From assembly GCA_029213265.1 (NCBI GenBank), contig JARGNG010000044.1, positions 1 to 35,713 of the forward strand: a DNA stretch of 35,713 nucleotides. Reading direction: 5' to 3'. Both the position numbers and the translations under genes were made by a program. Below, piece by piece: positions 27,042 through 35,567 of this stretch. The notes below the pieces were generated by a model. That model had not been told where the DNA came from, did no database searches, and saw only the letters and a list, made by a program, of their open reading frames with translations. Source of the stretch: Verrucomicrobiales bacterium. GTDB taxonomy: Bacteria > Verrucomicrobiota > Verrucomicrobiia > Verrucomicrobiales > DEV007. Position 1 is the stretch's first letter. The number at the start of each line of letters is the position of its first letter.

Positions 27042-27638
27042 TCAGAATTTCACCTCAACCGCATCGCGCTCGGAATCGTCGGCAACCTCGAAAAGAGTGG
27101 CCGGAACAAAGGAGAAAATATTCGCCACGAAGTTGGAGGGAAAAGTCTCCAGCTTGTTGTTGAAGTTCATGACGGAATCGTTGTAGGCCTGGCGGGCAAA
27201 GGCGACCTTGGACTCGGTCGAGGTCAATTCCTCCTGAAGCTGCAGCATGTTTTGGTTGCTGCGCAGCTCCGGATAGTTTTCCGAAAGAGCGAAAAGGCGT
27301 CCGAGAACTCCACCGAGTCCCGACTCGGCTGAGGCGAGATTCTGGATGGAGGCATTGTTGCCGGGGTCAGCAGTCGCCTCGCTGCGAGCGCTTTCGGCCG
27401 CATTCCGGGCCTGGATCACCGCTTCGAGAGTTTCCCGTTCATGCGTCATGTAGGCCTTGGCCGTTTCAACGAGATTGGGAATCAGTTCGTGACGTCTCTT
27501 GAGTTGAACATCGATCTGGGCAAAGGCGTTGCGATACTTGTTCCGGTTCCTGACAAGGCCGTTGTACAGGGCAATCACGAAAATGATCGGCAGGACGAGG
27601 ACGCCGGCGATTAGGAGGATAACAATCAAAGTAGTCAT
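27042..27638 (-). CDS. lemA: LemA family protein
   Basis: 198 residues: one N-terminal membrane span (TLIVILLIAGVLVLPIIFVIAL), then the LemA signature YNGLVRNRNKYRNAFAQIDV with QLKRRHELIPNLVETAKAYM, and long antiparallel helices with LFALSENYPELRSNQNMLQL. LemA proteins are helical membrane-anchored proteins often encoded beside M48 proteases, as here (25 bases to the next gene). They are thought to act with them, but their molecular role is unsettled. Start ATG 27638 has no ribosome site. A TATAAT box lies about 80 bases upstream. Confidence 0.95.
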   Translation of the reverse strand: MTTLIVILLIAGVLVLPIIFVIALYNGLVRNRNKYRNAFAQIDVQLKRRHELIPNLVETAKAYMTHERETLEAVIQARNAAESARSEATADPGNNASIQNLASAESGLGGVLGRLFALSENYPELRSNQNMLQLQEELTSTESKVAFARQAYNDSVMNFNNKLETFPSNFVANIFSFVPATLFEVADDSERDAVEVKF

Positions 27639-27714
27639 AGAATTCTGAGGGTAGGATATTCGCCAGGGGCGGTAAAATCGAGTCTCAAAATGAGGGAAGT
27701 TGCTTTGTCCCGCG

Positions 27715-27720
27715 ATTATA
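27715..27720 (-). promoter_or_regulatory. -10 box candidate for lemA
   Basis: Read leftward, the sequence is a perfect TATAAT preceded by five Ts, 77 bases from the lemA start codon. The -35 region about 17 bases further up is poor. It lies on the lemA side of an inverted repeat shared with the divergent ExbB-like gene. Confidence 0.45.
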
Positions 27721-27755
27721 AAAACAGGTGCGGTTTCGAAGGGGAGAGCTGGAAT

Positions 27756-27781
27756 TTCAGAAAATCACGAGGTTTTCTGAA
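27756..27781. promoter_or_regulatory. inverted repeat between divergent lemA and ExbB-like promoters
   Basis: TTCAGAAAA (27756-27764) and TTTTCTGAA (27773-27781) form a perfect 9-bp inverted repeat with an eight-base centre; further matching bases lie outside it with a four-base offset. It sits between the two -10 candidates, about 35 bases from each, and has no T-run suited to termination. An operator for a dimeric regulator serving both directions is the natural reading. Confidence 0.45.
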
Positions 27782-27818
27782 TGAAATTCTTGAAATTTAT
27801 AAATATTAGCGAATATTT

Positions 27819-27824
27819 TATAAT
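27819..27824 (+). promoter_or_regulatory. -10 box candidate for the ExbB-like gene
   Basis: TATAAT in a strikingly AT-rich stretch (about 27781-27835), 36 bases before ATG 27861. TTGAAA at 27790-27795 is too far away (23 bases) for a normal -35. The AT-rich upstream tract could act as an UP element. Confidence 0.5.
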
Positions 27825-27860
27825 TCTTAACTACTTTGGAATCCCTGTCCCCGTCGAATC

Positions 27861-28835
27861 ATGCACCATCTTCTCTCCGCCGCCGTCATTGTGGCCAGCA
27901 TTCAGTCGGCGATGCAGGAACCGATTCTTCCCGGAAAGCTTGTCGTGTGGTTGCTTTTCGTTCTCTCGATTGTGAGTTGGGTCATGATGATTTCCAAGTC
28001 CCTCCAGCTGGGGCGGATGAAAAAAGCCGACAACCGGTTCTCGGAGAGGCTTCGAAAATCACAAACGACTTTGGAAGTGTTTGAAGAAGGCTGGCGCGAC
28101 GAAAGCTCGCTGCAACTCATCATCTACCATTCGGGTGCCCGAGAAACGGCCTTTCAATTGCTGGGTTCCAGAAACCCGGCCGTCGGTATGTCGCGCGACA
28201 TTCGAGAGGCCGGACAGCTTTCGAGCAGGCAATATGGATTTCTGGAAAGTGCCTTTCGGGCCGGGTACCGGACCGCTGCTACGAAACTGACGACAGGGGT
28301 TCAAGGCCTCAAGTTCGTCGGGGTTTCCGCCGTTTTGCTCGGAATGATCGGATGCATCTGGACGCTGATGGCAGGATTTGATGCGGCGGGGGAAGAGGGG
28401 CTTCCCGGAAGTGTGATCGGGACCGCGCTTGGCTTTGTCGCCATTTCCCTCCTCGTAGCAACACCGGCTCTGCTTGGGCGGATCGCTCTTTCTATGGTGA
28501 TCGAAAAGAGGCAGAATGAAGTCCGGAAATTCCGCGATGATATCGCCTGCCTTTTTGAGCGGAAGTTCGCCACTCTCGAAACTCCGGAGCAGGAAAGAGA
28601 TGGCGCCGAAGATCACCAGGAAGCGCGGTTGACCCCTTCCAGTAAATTTCAATTCGAAGAGCCGGAGCCGATTCGCGACGACTTCGACGACGAGCCTCCT
28701 TCGAGCGGGGGAAAGAAGCAGTATCACTCGATTCGCGATCGTCTTCTCAATCTGCCGGACGACGGGGACGGGGAAAATGAACTGTCGATGAATCCAATCG
28801 CCCGACAGGCCGCTACGCTCGGGCCGCGATCCTAG
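27861..28835 (+). CDS. MotA/TolQ/ExbB proton channel family protein
   Basis: 324 residues with the TolQ/ExbB layout: periplasmic N-terminus, first span about 27-46, a large cytoplasmic loop of some 100 residues, then two spans at about 150-173 (KFVGVSAVLLGMIGCIWTLM) and 183-208 (IGTALGFVAISLLVATPALL). The latter resembles the family's channel-lining segment with its conserved threonine and proline. A long acidic cytoplasmic tail (residues about 240-324) is extra. ExbB-type pentamers normally enclose an ExbD/TolR dimer and convert the proton gradient into work on an outer-membrane partner. No ExbD/TolR gene is adjacent. A single-span protein follows after 33 bases and may be its partner. Confidence 0.85.
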   Translation: MHHLLSAAVIVASIQSAMQEPILPGKLVVWLLFVLSIVSWVMMISKSLQLGRMKKADNRFSERLRKSQTTLEVFEEGWRDESSLQLIIYHSGARETAFQLLGSRNPAVGMSRDIREAGQLSSRQYGFLESAFRAGYRTAATKLTTGVQGLKFVGVSAVLLGMIGCIWTLMAGFDAAGEEGLPGSVIGTALGFVAISLLVATPALLGRIALSMVIEKRQNEVRKFRDDIACLFERKFATLETPEQERDGAEDHQEARLTPSSKFQFEEPEPIRDDFDDEPPSSGGKKQYHSIRDRLLNLPDDGDGENELSMNPIARQAATLGPRS

Positions 28836-28868
28836 GTCTCACCCGGAAAATTTCCCTTCCGCTATTCT

Positions 28869-29453
28869 ATGAAACTTACTTTTCAAACTGTCAGCCTGTT
28901 CATTCTCGTGACGATGGTTCATCTCGTCGTGCTTGTCGGGTTCTCGAGATTTTCCGATGAACCGTCGACAATTCTCTCCGATCTGAACGGGGAGGAGATT
29001 CTCGAAGAATGGTTCGGGGAAGAGGAGCAGGCGCCCCCCTCCGCCGAAATGGTTGGAGGAGGCGAAGAGAAAAAACTCCCCGACAACCCGATCGCCCGTG
29101 CGGATACGGATGCGCAGCCTGGGCCGGACCTTCGGGATGGAGCGCTCCCCGAAGATCGAAGCGCCGAGAGGGACGAAGTTTCCGCCATCGTGGACGCTCG
29201 TTTTTTGTCCGGTCGTATCGAGGCGCCAAATGTTGAAGCTTATGTGTCCGAGCCCACTCCTGTCGTCAAACCGGAGCTGAATCCAGTGGAGAATCCAGTG
29301 GAGAGTGAGGAACCGCCTGTTCCTGATTTGAAAGCCGAGCCGGTAGCTGCGAGTCCGGTGGAAAGAGCGAAGAAGCAGGAAGCCCCCGTGGTGGAGGCCC
29401 CCGTGGTAGAGGGCCCCCGTAAAATTCGCAGCATTCGCCCGATCTCGGGTTGA
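28869..29453 (+). CDS. single-span acidic, proline-rich protein (possible ExbB partner)
   Basis: 194 residues, no family recognised. A membrane span near the N-terminus (SLFILVTMVHLVVLVGF, residues 9-25) is followed by a wholly low-complexity extracytoplasmic part rich in E, P, V and A, with short repeats (NPVENPVESEEP, and VEAPVVEAPVVEGP), and a short basic end (KIRSIRPISG). The layout, short cytoplasmic N-terminus plus one span plus a proline-rich periplasmic arm, recalls TonB or TolA without their folded C-terminal domain. It lacks the conserved aspartate expected in an ExbD/TolR span. It is 33 bases downstream of the ExbB-like gene and surely co-transcribed. Partnership is inference from position and layout. 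Confidence 0.65.
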   Translation: MKLTFQTVSLFILVTMVHLVVLVGFSRFSDEPSTILSDLNGEEILEEWFGEEEQAPPSAEMVGGGEEKKLPDNPIARADTDAQPGPDLRDGALPEDRSAERDEVSAIVDARFLSGRIEAPNVEAYVSEPTPVVKPELNPVENPVESEEPPVPDLKAEPVAASPVERAKKQEAPVVEAPVVEGPRKIRSIRPISG

Positions 29454-29538
29454 GCGCGATTGGGATCCTCTAAAATAGTTGCGGTGATCTGTTTGCCGCC
29501 GGCGATGCCTCACGCTAGGTTGTTGGCATCTCCTCCGA

Positions 29539-30123
29539 ATGAATGTTCCGAATCAGCTGACCGTAGCCCGATTGATCCTGTCCTTCGTCTTCGTGGCGCT
29601 CCTGTCGCTGGACGGGTTGGCATGGACGAAAACAGCCGCCCTCGTGGTCTTCAGCATCGCGGCAATCACGGACTTCCTCGACGGGTACCTCGCAAGAAAG
29701 CACAGCCTCATCACGAACTTCGGCAAGCTGATGGATCCGCTCGCCGACAAAGTCCTGATGTGTGCCGGATTTGTCCTTTTGACCCGCCTGGAATTGATTC
29801 CCGCCTGGATCGTCGTGGTCATTCTCACCCGCGAGTTTCTCGTCACCGGTCTCCGGCTTCTGGCCTCCGCCGAGGGCCTTGTTCTCGCCGCCGAGAATCT
29901 CGGCAAGTACAAGACGATCTTTCAGATTGTCACCGTGATTTATTTCCTCCTCTTCCTTGCCGCAAAAGAATCGCTCCTCGGATTTCTCCGCCCGCTTTTC
30001 AATGCCTACTACCTCGGTCCCGAGCATCTCGGACAGGTTCTGATCTGGGCCAGCCTCATCCTGACCCTCTGGTCCGGATGCAGCTATGTCTGGAAGAACC
30101 GGAAGCTGTTGGGCGATTGTTAA
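29539..30123 (+). CDS. pgsA: CDP-diacylglycerol-glycerol-3-phosphate 3-phosphatidyltransferase
   Basis: 194 residues, the usual size. The CDP-alcohol phosphotransferase motif D-x2-D-G-x2-A-R-x8-G-x3-D-x3-D is complete: D45, D48, G49, A52, R53, G62, D66 and D70. The N-terminus (MNVPNQLTVARLIL) is typical of PgsA. The enzyme makes phosphatidylglycerol phosphate from CDP-diacylglycerol in the inner membrane, the committed step to phosphatidylglycerol and cardiolipin. About six membrane spans are visible. It lies 85 bases after the ExbB-associated gene and may be read from the same or its own promoter (TAAAAT near 29470). Confidence 0.93.
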   Translation: MNVPNQLTVARLILSFVFVALLSLDGLAWTKTAALVVFSIAAITDFLDGYLARKHSLITNFGKLMDPLADKVLMCAGFVLLTRLELIPAWIVVVILTREFLVTGLRLLASAEGLVLAAENLGKYKTIFQIVTVIYFLLFLAAKESLLGFLRPLFNAYYLGPEHLGQVLIWASLILTLWSGCSYVWKNRKLLGDC

Positions 30124-30173
30124 GGGATTGCCACCATGGCTACGTGCGGTCGTGTTGGTCGGAAAAGACACCA

Positions 30174-30207
30174 TAAAAAAACCCGAAGCCGTTGCCGACT
30201 TCGGGTT
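30174..30207 (-). terminator. Rho-independent terminator of the mcsA-mcsB-clpC operon
   Basis: AACCCGAAG (30180-30188) and CTTCGGGTT (30199-30207) form a perfect 9-bp stem with a ten-base loop. Read leftward it is followed by TTTTTTT. It lies 26 bases after the clpC stop codon and is the strongest terminator in the window. It may also stop rightward transcription from pgsA, though the T-run on that side is poor. Confidence 0.9.
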
Positions 30208-30232
30208 CTTCGTAAATCAGTTCGGAATCAGC

Positions 30233-32752
30233 TTACCCCTCCACTGAGCTCACCGGCTCAACGGCATCCTTGTCGCCGTCGTCAATGTCTTCGGCTTTGA
30301 AGGTGAGGAACTTGTCATCCTTCTTGTGAGTGACTTTGACGATCTGGCCGCCGGAGATGTCCCCGCGAATGAGGTGCTCGGCGAGCGGGTCTTCGATCTG
30401 TCGTTCCACGGTTCGGCGCATGGGGCGGGCTCCGTAGTTCGGGTCGTAGCCTTCTTCGATGAGAAAGGTCTTCGCCTTCTTGTCGAGTTTGATGTGAATA
30501 TCCTTCTCCGCAAGACGTTTGAGCACGTTCGCGATTTCGAGGTCGACAATCTTGGTAAGATCCTCTTTGTCGAGAACGTGAAAGACGATTTTCTCGTCGA
30601 GGCGGTTGAGAAACTCCGGCTTAAACGCTTCCTTCGCCTTGTCGAGGATCTTGTCCCGCATGTTCTCGTAGTTCTCGTCGCCTCCGCCCATGGAACCGAA
30701 TCCCACGGAAACCTGGCGCTTGATGACGTCGGCACCGACATTGGAGGTCAGGATGATGATCGTGTTCCGGAAATCGATCTTGCGACCGAGGCTGTCTGTG
30801 ATCATGCCCTCTTCCAGGATCTGGAGGAGAAGGTTCATCACGTCCGGGTGCGCTTTCTCGATCTCGTCAAAAAGAACGACGGAGTAAGGGCGGCGACGGA
30901 CTGCTTCGGAAAGCTGGCCTCCCTCTTCGTATCCAACATATCCCGGAGGCGAACCGATCAAGCGGCTGCTCGTGAATTTCTCCATGTACTCCGACATGTC
31001 GATCTGGATGAGTGCTTCCGGATCGCCGAACATGAAGTCGGCGAGGTTGCGGGCGAGGTAGGTTTTCCCCACGCCGGTGGGCCCGAGGAAGACGAAAGAA
31101 CCAATCGGGCGGCGCGGATCCTTGAGATCGGCACGGCTTCGGCGGAGAGCTTTGGAAATCGCAGTGACGGCTTCGTCCTGTCCGATGACACGACGCTTGA
31201 GTTCCTCCTCCATCTTGAGGAGTTTCTCGGTTTCCTTTTCCTCCATGCGCTGGAGAGGAACGCCGGTCCACTTGGCGACGACGGACATGATGTCTTCTTC
31301 GTCGATGGTGACGATTTTCTCTTCATTGACGGAACGCCATTCTTCGAGGATTTCCTCCATTTCCTGGCGTTTCGTCTTCTCCTTGTCGCGGAGAGCGGCT
31401 GCCGTTTCGAAGTCCTGATCCTTGATCGAGCCTTCTTTCTCGGCCACGATTTTATCGATTTCGACCTCGAGCTCCTTGATTTCAGGAGGACGTGTCATCG
31501 AGGTGATGCGGGCACGGGCGCCGGCTTCGTCGAGAATGTCGATGGCCTTGTCCGGAAGGAAACGTCCCGTGAGGTAGCGGGCGGAGAGTTTCACACAAGC
31601 TTCGATCGCGTCGTTCGTGTAGTCCGCTTTGTGGTGCGCTTCATACTTTGAGCGGAGTCCCTGGAGAATGAGGATGGCATCTTCGATGCTCGGCTCTTCG
31701 ACTTTGACCTGCTGAAAACGACGCTCGAGAGCGGCATCTTTCTCGATAAACTTGCGATACTCGTTCATCGTGGTTGCGCCAATGCACTGAAGTTCGCCGC
31801 GGCTGAGAGCCGGTTTGATGATATTCGAGGCATCCATGGCACCCTCGGCGGAGCCTGCCCCGACGATGGTGTGAAGCTCGTCGATGAAAAGAATCACGTT
31901 TTTGGCGCGCTTGATCTCATCCATCACTGCCTTGATCCGCTCTTCGAACTGACCGCGGTATTTCGTGCCCGCGACCATGAGAGCGAGGTCGAGTGTAATG
32001 ACTTTCTTGTCGCGAAGAAGCTCCGGGACATTTCCACAGGCAATTTCCTGGGCAAGGCCCTCGGCGATTGCGGTTTTTCCGACACCGGCTTCCCCGATCA
32101 GAACCGGGTTGTTCTTGGTGCGTCGGCAGAGAATCTGGATGACCCGCTCGATTTCGCCGGTCCGGCCGATGACCGGATCGAGTTCTGCTTCCTGGGCAAG
32201 CTCGGTCAGGTCGCGACCGAACGCTTTGAGAGCGGGGGTCTTGCCTTCCTTGCGTCCGGAGCCTCCACCCATCTCTTCAAACTCGCCTTCCTCGTCCTCC
32301 ATGCTGTTGCCGGCAAAGTTCGGATCGAGTTCGCTGAGGATTTCGTTGCGGGTGCGCTCGATGTCGACATCGAGGTTCTTGAGGACGCGCGCAGCCACGC
32401 CGTCTCCTTCGCGAAGGAGACCGAGAAGAATGTGTTCGGTCCCGACATAACTGTGATTGAGGGCCTTCGCCTCTTTTCCGGCGAGGGCGAGAACCTTCTT
32501 CACGCGGGGCGTGTAGGGGATGTTCCCGACCATCTTGGTCTCGGGTCCATTTCCAACCTGCTTCTCGACTTCGAGGCGAACCGTGTCGAGGTCGAGGTTC
32601 ATTTTCTGGAGCACGTTGACCGCCACTCCCTGACCCAGTTTGATCAGTCCCAGCAGCAAGTGCTCGGTCCCGACGTAGTTATGATTGAATCGGTCCGCTT
32701 CCTTTCGGGCGAGTGCGAGAACCTGTTGTGCGCGTGGGGTAAAGTTATTCAT
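30233..32752 (-). CDS. clpC: ATP-dependent Clp protease ATP-binding subunit ClpC
   Basis: 839 residues. Two N-terminal Clp_N repeats (1-140: [19 protein letters not shown], then [19 protein letters not shown]), first AAA+ domain with Walker A GEAGVGKT at 220-227, a middle domain with a UVR-like segment ([20 protein letters not shown]), second AAA+ domain with GPTGVGKT at 557-564, and the VGF tripeptide ([11 protein letters not shown]) that docks on ClpP. It unfolds substrates and feeds them to ClpP in the cytoplasm. The N-domain is known in Bacillus to bind phospho-arginine. The start overlaps the end of mcsB by 8 bases, so translation is coupled. No clpP lies in the window. Confidence 0.97.
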   Translation of the reverse strand: MNNFTPRAQQVLALARKEADRFNHNYVGTEHLLLGLIKLGQGVAVNVLQKMNLDLDTVRLEVEKQVGNGPETKMVGNIPYTPRVKKVLALAGKEAKALNHSYVGTEHILLGLLREGDGVAARVLKNLDVDIERTRNEILSELDPNFAGNSMEDEEGEFEEMGGGSGRKEGKTPALKAFGRDLTELAQEAELDPVIGRTGEIERVIQILCRRTKNNPVLIGEAGVGKTAIAEGLAQEIACGNVPELLRDKKVITLDLALMVAGTKYRGQFEERIKAVMDEIKRAKNVILFIDELHTIVGAGSAEGAMDASNIIKPALSRGELQCIGATTMNEYRKFIEKDAALERRFQQVKVEEPSIEDAILILQGLRSKYEAHHKADYTNDAIEACVKLSARYLTGRFLPDKAIDILDEAGARARITSMTRPPEIKELEVEIDKIVAEKEGSIKDQDFETAAALRDKEKTKRQEMEEILEEWRSVNEEKIVTIDEEDIMSVVAKWTGVPLQRMEEKETEKLLKMEEELKRRVIGQDEAVTAISKALRRSRADLKDPRRPIGSFVFLGPTGVGKTYLARNLADFMFGDPEALIQIDMSEYMEKFTSSRLIGSPPGYVGYEEGGQLSEAVRRRPYSVVLFDEIEKAHPDVMNLLLQILEEGMITDSLGRKIDFRNTIIILTSNVGADVIKRQVSVGFGSMGGGDENYENMRDKILDKAKEAFKPEFLNRLDEKIVFHVLDKEDLTKIVDLEIANVLKRLAEKDIHIKLDKKAKTFLIEEGYDPNYGARPMRRTVERQIEDPLAEHLIRGDISGGQIVKVTHKKDDKFLTFKAEDIDDGDKDAVEPVSSVEG

Positions 32753-33845
32753 CGTCGTCCCTTTCGTCTAATATAGTGCTAAAATCCGGTGGCGTCAGCC
32801 GATTTAAGCGGTTCCGAATGATCTCGGCACGCAAAATATCGCGTTCTTCCGGTGTAAGTTTACGTTTGGCAGAAATTTGCAGATGGGCTGGCTGGATTTC
32901 GGTGAGGAGTACGTTGATGGCCTCCCGCTCCTCCTCCGAGACAAATCCGAGGTCGCAGCCCAGTCGAATCATGGAGAGGTGGTTGAGCGCCTCTTTGGAG
33001 GAAATGATGTGCGCATACTTGAGAACGGCGTAGGCACGACCGATTTGGTCCTGCATCATTGTAGGCCGGTCTTCGAGAATCTTAATTCTCGCATTCTTCT
33101 CATTTTCAATGAGTTGGGAGATTACTTTGTCAAGATGGGCGATGATTTCTTTCTCATCCGTTCCCAGCGTATTCTGATTCGAAATTTGAAACAGATTGGC
33201 GAGCGCTTCCGTTCCTTCTCCGTAGAGACCGCGGACAGCGAGGCCGATCTTGTTGGCTCCCTGGATGGTCTGATTGATCTGCTCGCTCAGTACCAGGCCG
33301 GGAAGGTGGAGCATGGCCGAGGCCCGCATTCCGGTTCCGAGGTTAGTGGGGCAGGCCGTAAGATAGCCGTATTGATGATCAAAGGCGTAAGGCAGATCGG
33401 CTTCGAGAGTAGAGTCGATGTGGTCGAGTGAGCCGTAAGCGGAAAGCAGCTGCAATCCCGGGCGGATCGCCTGCATGCGAAGGTGATCTTCTTCGTTCAC
33501 CATCACGCTGATCGTTTGCTTCCGATTCATGACGGTTCCGCATCCGGAGCTTTTGGCAGCGTGCTCGCGGCTGATGAGGTGTCTCTCCACGAGCACCTGC
33601 TTTTCGATCGCGGACAGCTTCGTCATTTCTTCCGAAAACGAGTCTTTCATCTCGGAGAGTTCTTCGAGTGCGGGACGGACTTCCTCCATCACCGCGATGC
33701 GATCTTCTTTTCTCGCCCACCCCGGAAAGGGATGTCCGACGAGATTGCGAGCTAGTCGAACGCGACTTGTGATCACGATATCGCTTTCCGGACCGGGGAC
33801 TTGCATCCATTCGGCCGGATTTTTCAACAAGGTGGAAAAGCGCAT
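32745..33845 (-). CDS. mcsB: protein arginine kinase McsB
   Basis: 366 residues from ATG 33845, giving the canonical N-terminus (MRFSTLLKNPAEWMQ); the frame is open further up, with ATG 33890 as an alternative. Phosphagen-kinase catalytic motifs are present: SRVRLARN (28-34), N117-E-E-D-H121 with the two catalytic glutamates, and C165-P-T-N-L-G-T-G. The C-terminal phospho-arginine pocket motif RDxxRA is intact (R335-D-I-L-R-A340). It phosphorylates arginines on damaged proteins, marking them for ClpC-ClpP. It follows mcsA, its activator, by 58 bases and overlaps clpC. Confidence 0.96.
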   Translation of the reverse strand: MRFSTLLKNPAEWMQVPGPESDIVITSRVRLARNLVGHPFPGWARKEDRIAVMEEVRPALEELSEMKDSFSEEMTKLSAIEKQVLVERHLISREHAAKSSGCGTVMNRKQTISVMVNEEDHLRMQAIRPGLQLLSAYGSLDHIDSTLEADLPYAFDHQYGYLTACPTNLGTGMRASAMLHLPGLVLSEQINQTIQGANKIGLAVRGLYGEGTEALANLFQISNQNTLGTDEKEIIAHLDKVISQLIENEKNARIKILEDRPTMMQDQIGRAYAVLKYAHIISSKEALNHLSMIRLGCDLGFVSEEEREAINVLLTEIQPAHLQISAKRKLTPEERDILRAEIIRNRLNRLTPPDFSTILDERDDDE

Positions 33846-33903
33846 CGACACGTCAGTATTCGTAGTTGTGGCAAGCACTCTCAGTGCCATGCCGGTGTAA
33901 AAT

Positions 33904-34446
33904 TCAAGAATCTCCCACTTGAGATTCGAGCTGGGAGATTTCATCGCGGAGGCGGGCCGCCTCTTCGTAGTCTTCGTCCTCAACAGATTTAGACAATGCG
34001 TTTTTTAATTCGCTCAATCTATCCAGCGGACTTGGTTCCATCGGCTCTGTCGGCCCGGGTGCAATTTCTGCGGGGGGAAGGTCGGGGAAGGTCGCCGGCA
34101 CCTTGCCGACATGTTGGGTATGTTTGTGCATCGCCTCGAGGAGTCCTTCGAGGCCTTCGTCAAACACGTGGTAACAATCGGCACATCCGAAACGGCCGGT
34201 TTTCTTGAAATCCGTCTGGGTGAATCCACAACCGGGGCAGATCAGCTCCTCCGTATCAATGACCGTTTCGGTGACTTGCTCTTCGCCCATGCCTTCGAGC
34301 ATATCGGCAAGCGCGAAACCGGTGGGATCGGTAACGCCTTTCTCATCAGCGCACGGCTTGCAGAGGTTCACTTTTTGAAGTTTACCTTCGACAACCTGGC
34401 TGAAGAAAATCGTAGCGTCTTCGCTCTGACAAACGTCGCAATTCAT
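33904..34446 (-). CDS. mcsA: McsA, zinc-finger activator of McsB
   Basis: 180 residues from ATG 34446, the start that places the first zinc ligand pair at the N-terminus (MNCDVCQSED). Four CxxC pairs (CDVC, CKPC, CPGC, CADC) form two zinc fingers. The C-terminal 40 residues are a UVR motif (LKNALSKSVEDEDYEEAARL) that binds McsB or UvrB-like partners. In Bacillus it activates McsB arginine kinase. It heads the mcsA-mcsB-clpC set; ctsR, the first gene of the Bacillus operon, is absent and ilvE stands in its place. Length matches Bacillus McsA. Confidence 0.94.
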   Translation of the reverse strand: MNCDVCQSEDATIFFSQVVEGKLQKVNLCKPCADEKGVTDPTGFALADMLEGMGEEQVTETVIDTEELICPGCGFTQTDFKKTGRFGCADCYHVFDEGLEGLLEAMHKHTQHVGKVPATFPDLPPAEIAPGPTEPMEPSPLDRLSELKNALSKSVEDEDYEEAARLRDEISQLESQVGDS

Positions 34447-34522
34447 GTGTTTCGCGGGATGCTGCTGCCATCCAATCGGTTGGACGCAACAACACTCCAA
34501 TACATTACGACAGGAACCACGA

Positions 34523-35407
34523 TTAGTAAATCGGTGTGCCGGTGGTTTCGACGAGATTTCGGAAAGCGGCGAGCATTTGCTGCGTCACCGGGCCCGGTTT
34601 TCCGTCTCCAATGACGCGTTTGTCATACTCGCGGACAGGCACGACTTCGGCAGCCGTTCCGGTGAGAAACATCTCGTCGGCCGTGTACAATTCATAGCGG
34701 GCCATTTGGATTTCTTTCAGCGGAAGGTTGGCCTCCTCGATCAATTCCATGACCGCTTTGCGGGTGATTCCATTGAGGGAGCCCGATGCGACGGTCGGCG
34801 TATAGATGATCCCGTTTTTCACGATGAAGATATTATCGCCGGTGCACTCGGCGACATACCCCTCTGTATTGAGCATCACTCCCTCCTGCGCTCCGGCAGC
34901 GAGAGCTTCGACTTTGGCCATCACATTGCTGAGATAATTCAGTGATTTGACCGACGGGGAAAGGGTGTCGTGGGTGGGACGACGGGTCGCGCAGGTTGCG
35001 AGGATGAGTCCGTCGTCGTAGTATTCCTTGGGATAAAGAGTGATCGTAGAAGCGATACAGATGATCGATCCTTTCTCGCATTGGTAGGGACTGAGGCCGA
35101 GCGCTCCGGTTCCGCGGGTCACGATGAGGCGGACATAGCCGTCATGAAGATCATTTTTGGCGATCGTATCGACTACCATTTGGCAGACTTCCGCAGGAGT
35201 CGCGGGAATCGCGAGATGGATCGCTTTGGCGGAGTCAAAGAGTCGATCGATGTGCTCCTCGAGACGGAAAACACGGTCATGGTAGAAACGGATGCCTTCG
35301 AAGACACCGTCGCCGTACAGCAAGCCGTGGTCGAAAACGGAAATCTTGGCGTCAGCTTCCGCATAATATTCTCCGTCGATCAGGATCTGTAAGGGTTCCG
35401 CACTCAT
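34523..35407 (-). CDS. ilvE: branched-chain amino acid aminotransferase
   Basis: 294 residues, fold-type IV aminotransferase. PLP-binding K154 lies in PSVKSLNYLSN, E187 in GYVAECTGDNIF contacts the cofactor nitrogen, and the phosphate-binding region reads SLNGITRK and FLTGTAAEV. FDHGLLYGDGVFEGIR is the usual N-terminal signature. It makes or degrades valine, leucine and isoleucine with glutamate as partner. D-amino-acid transaminase is a related alternative, but the length and motifs favour IlvE. It lies 76 bases upstream of mcsA on the same strand and 160 bases after sufS. Confidence 0.92.
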   Translation of the reverse strand: MSAEPLQILIDGEYYAEADAKISVFDHGLLYGDGVFEGIRFYHDRVFRLEEHIDRLFDSAKAIHLAIPATPAEVCQMVVDTIAKNDLHDGYVRLIVTRGTGALGLSPYQCEKGSIICIASTITLYPKEYYDDGLILATCATRRPTHDTLSPSVKSLNYLSNVMAKVEALAAGAQEGVMLNTEGYVAECTGDNIFIVKNGIIYTPTVASGSLNGITRKAVMELIEEANLPLKEIQMARYELYTADEMFLTGTAAEVVPVREYDKRVIGDGKPGPVTQQMLAAFRNLVETTGTPIY

Positions 35408-35567
35408 AAATGGATCGCTAATTTGCGCCGCGTTGCGATGAAAGCAAGCGATTCGCGTTGGTCGAATGATTCCAGTAACGGATCACGTCGAGTCTGTCGC
35501 TGTAGCCGGGGTCTGTGCCCCCGGAGAGGACGTTCTGCTGAAGCAGCTGTCCACCCTCTGCCGGAAG

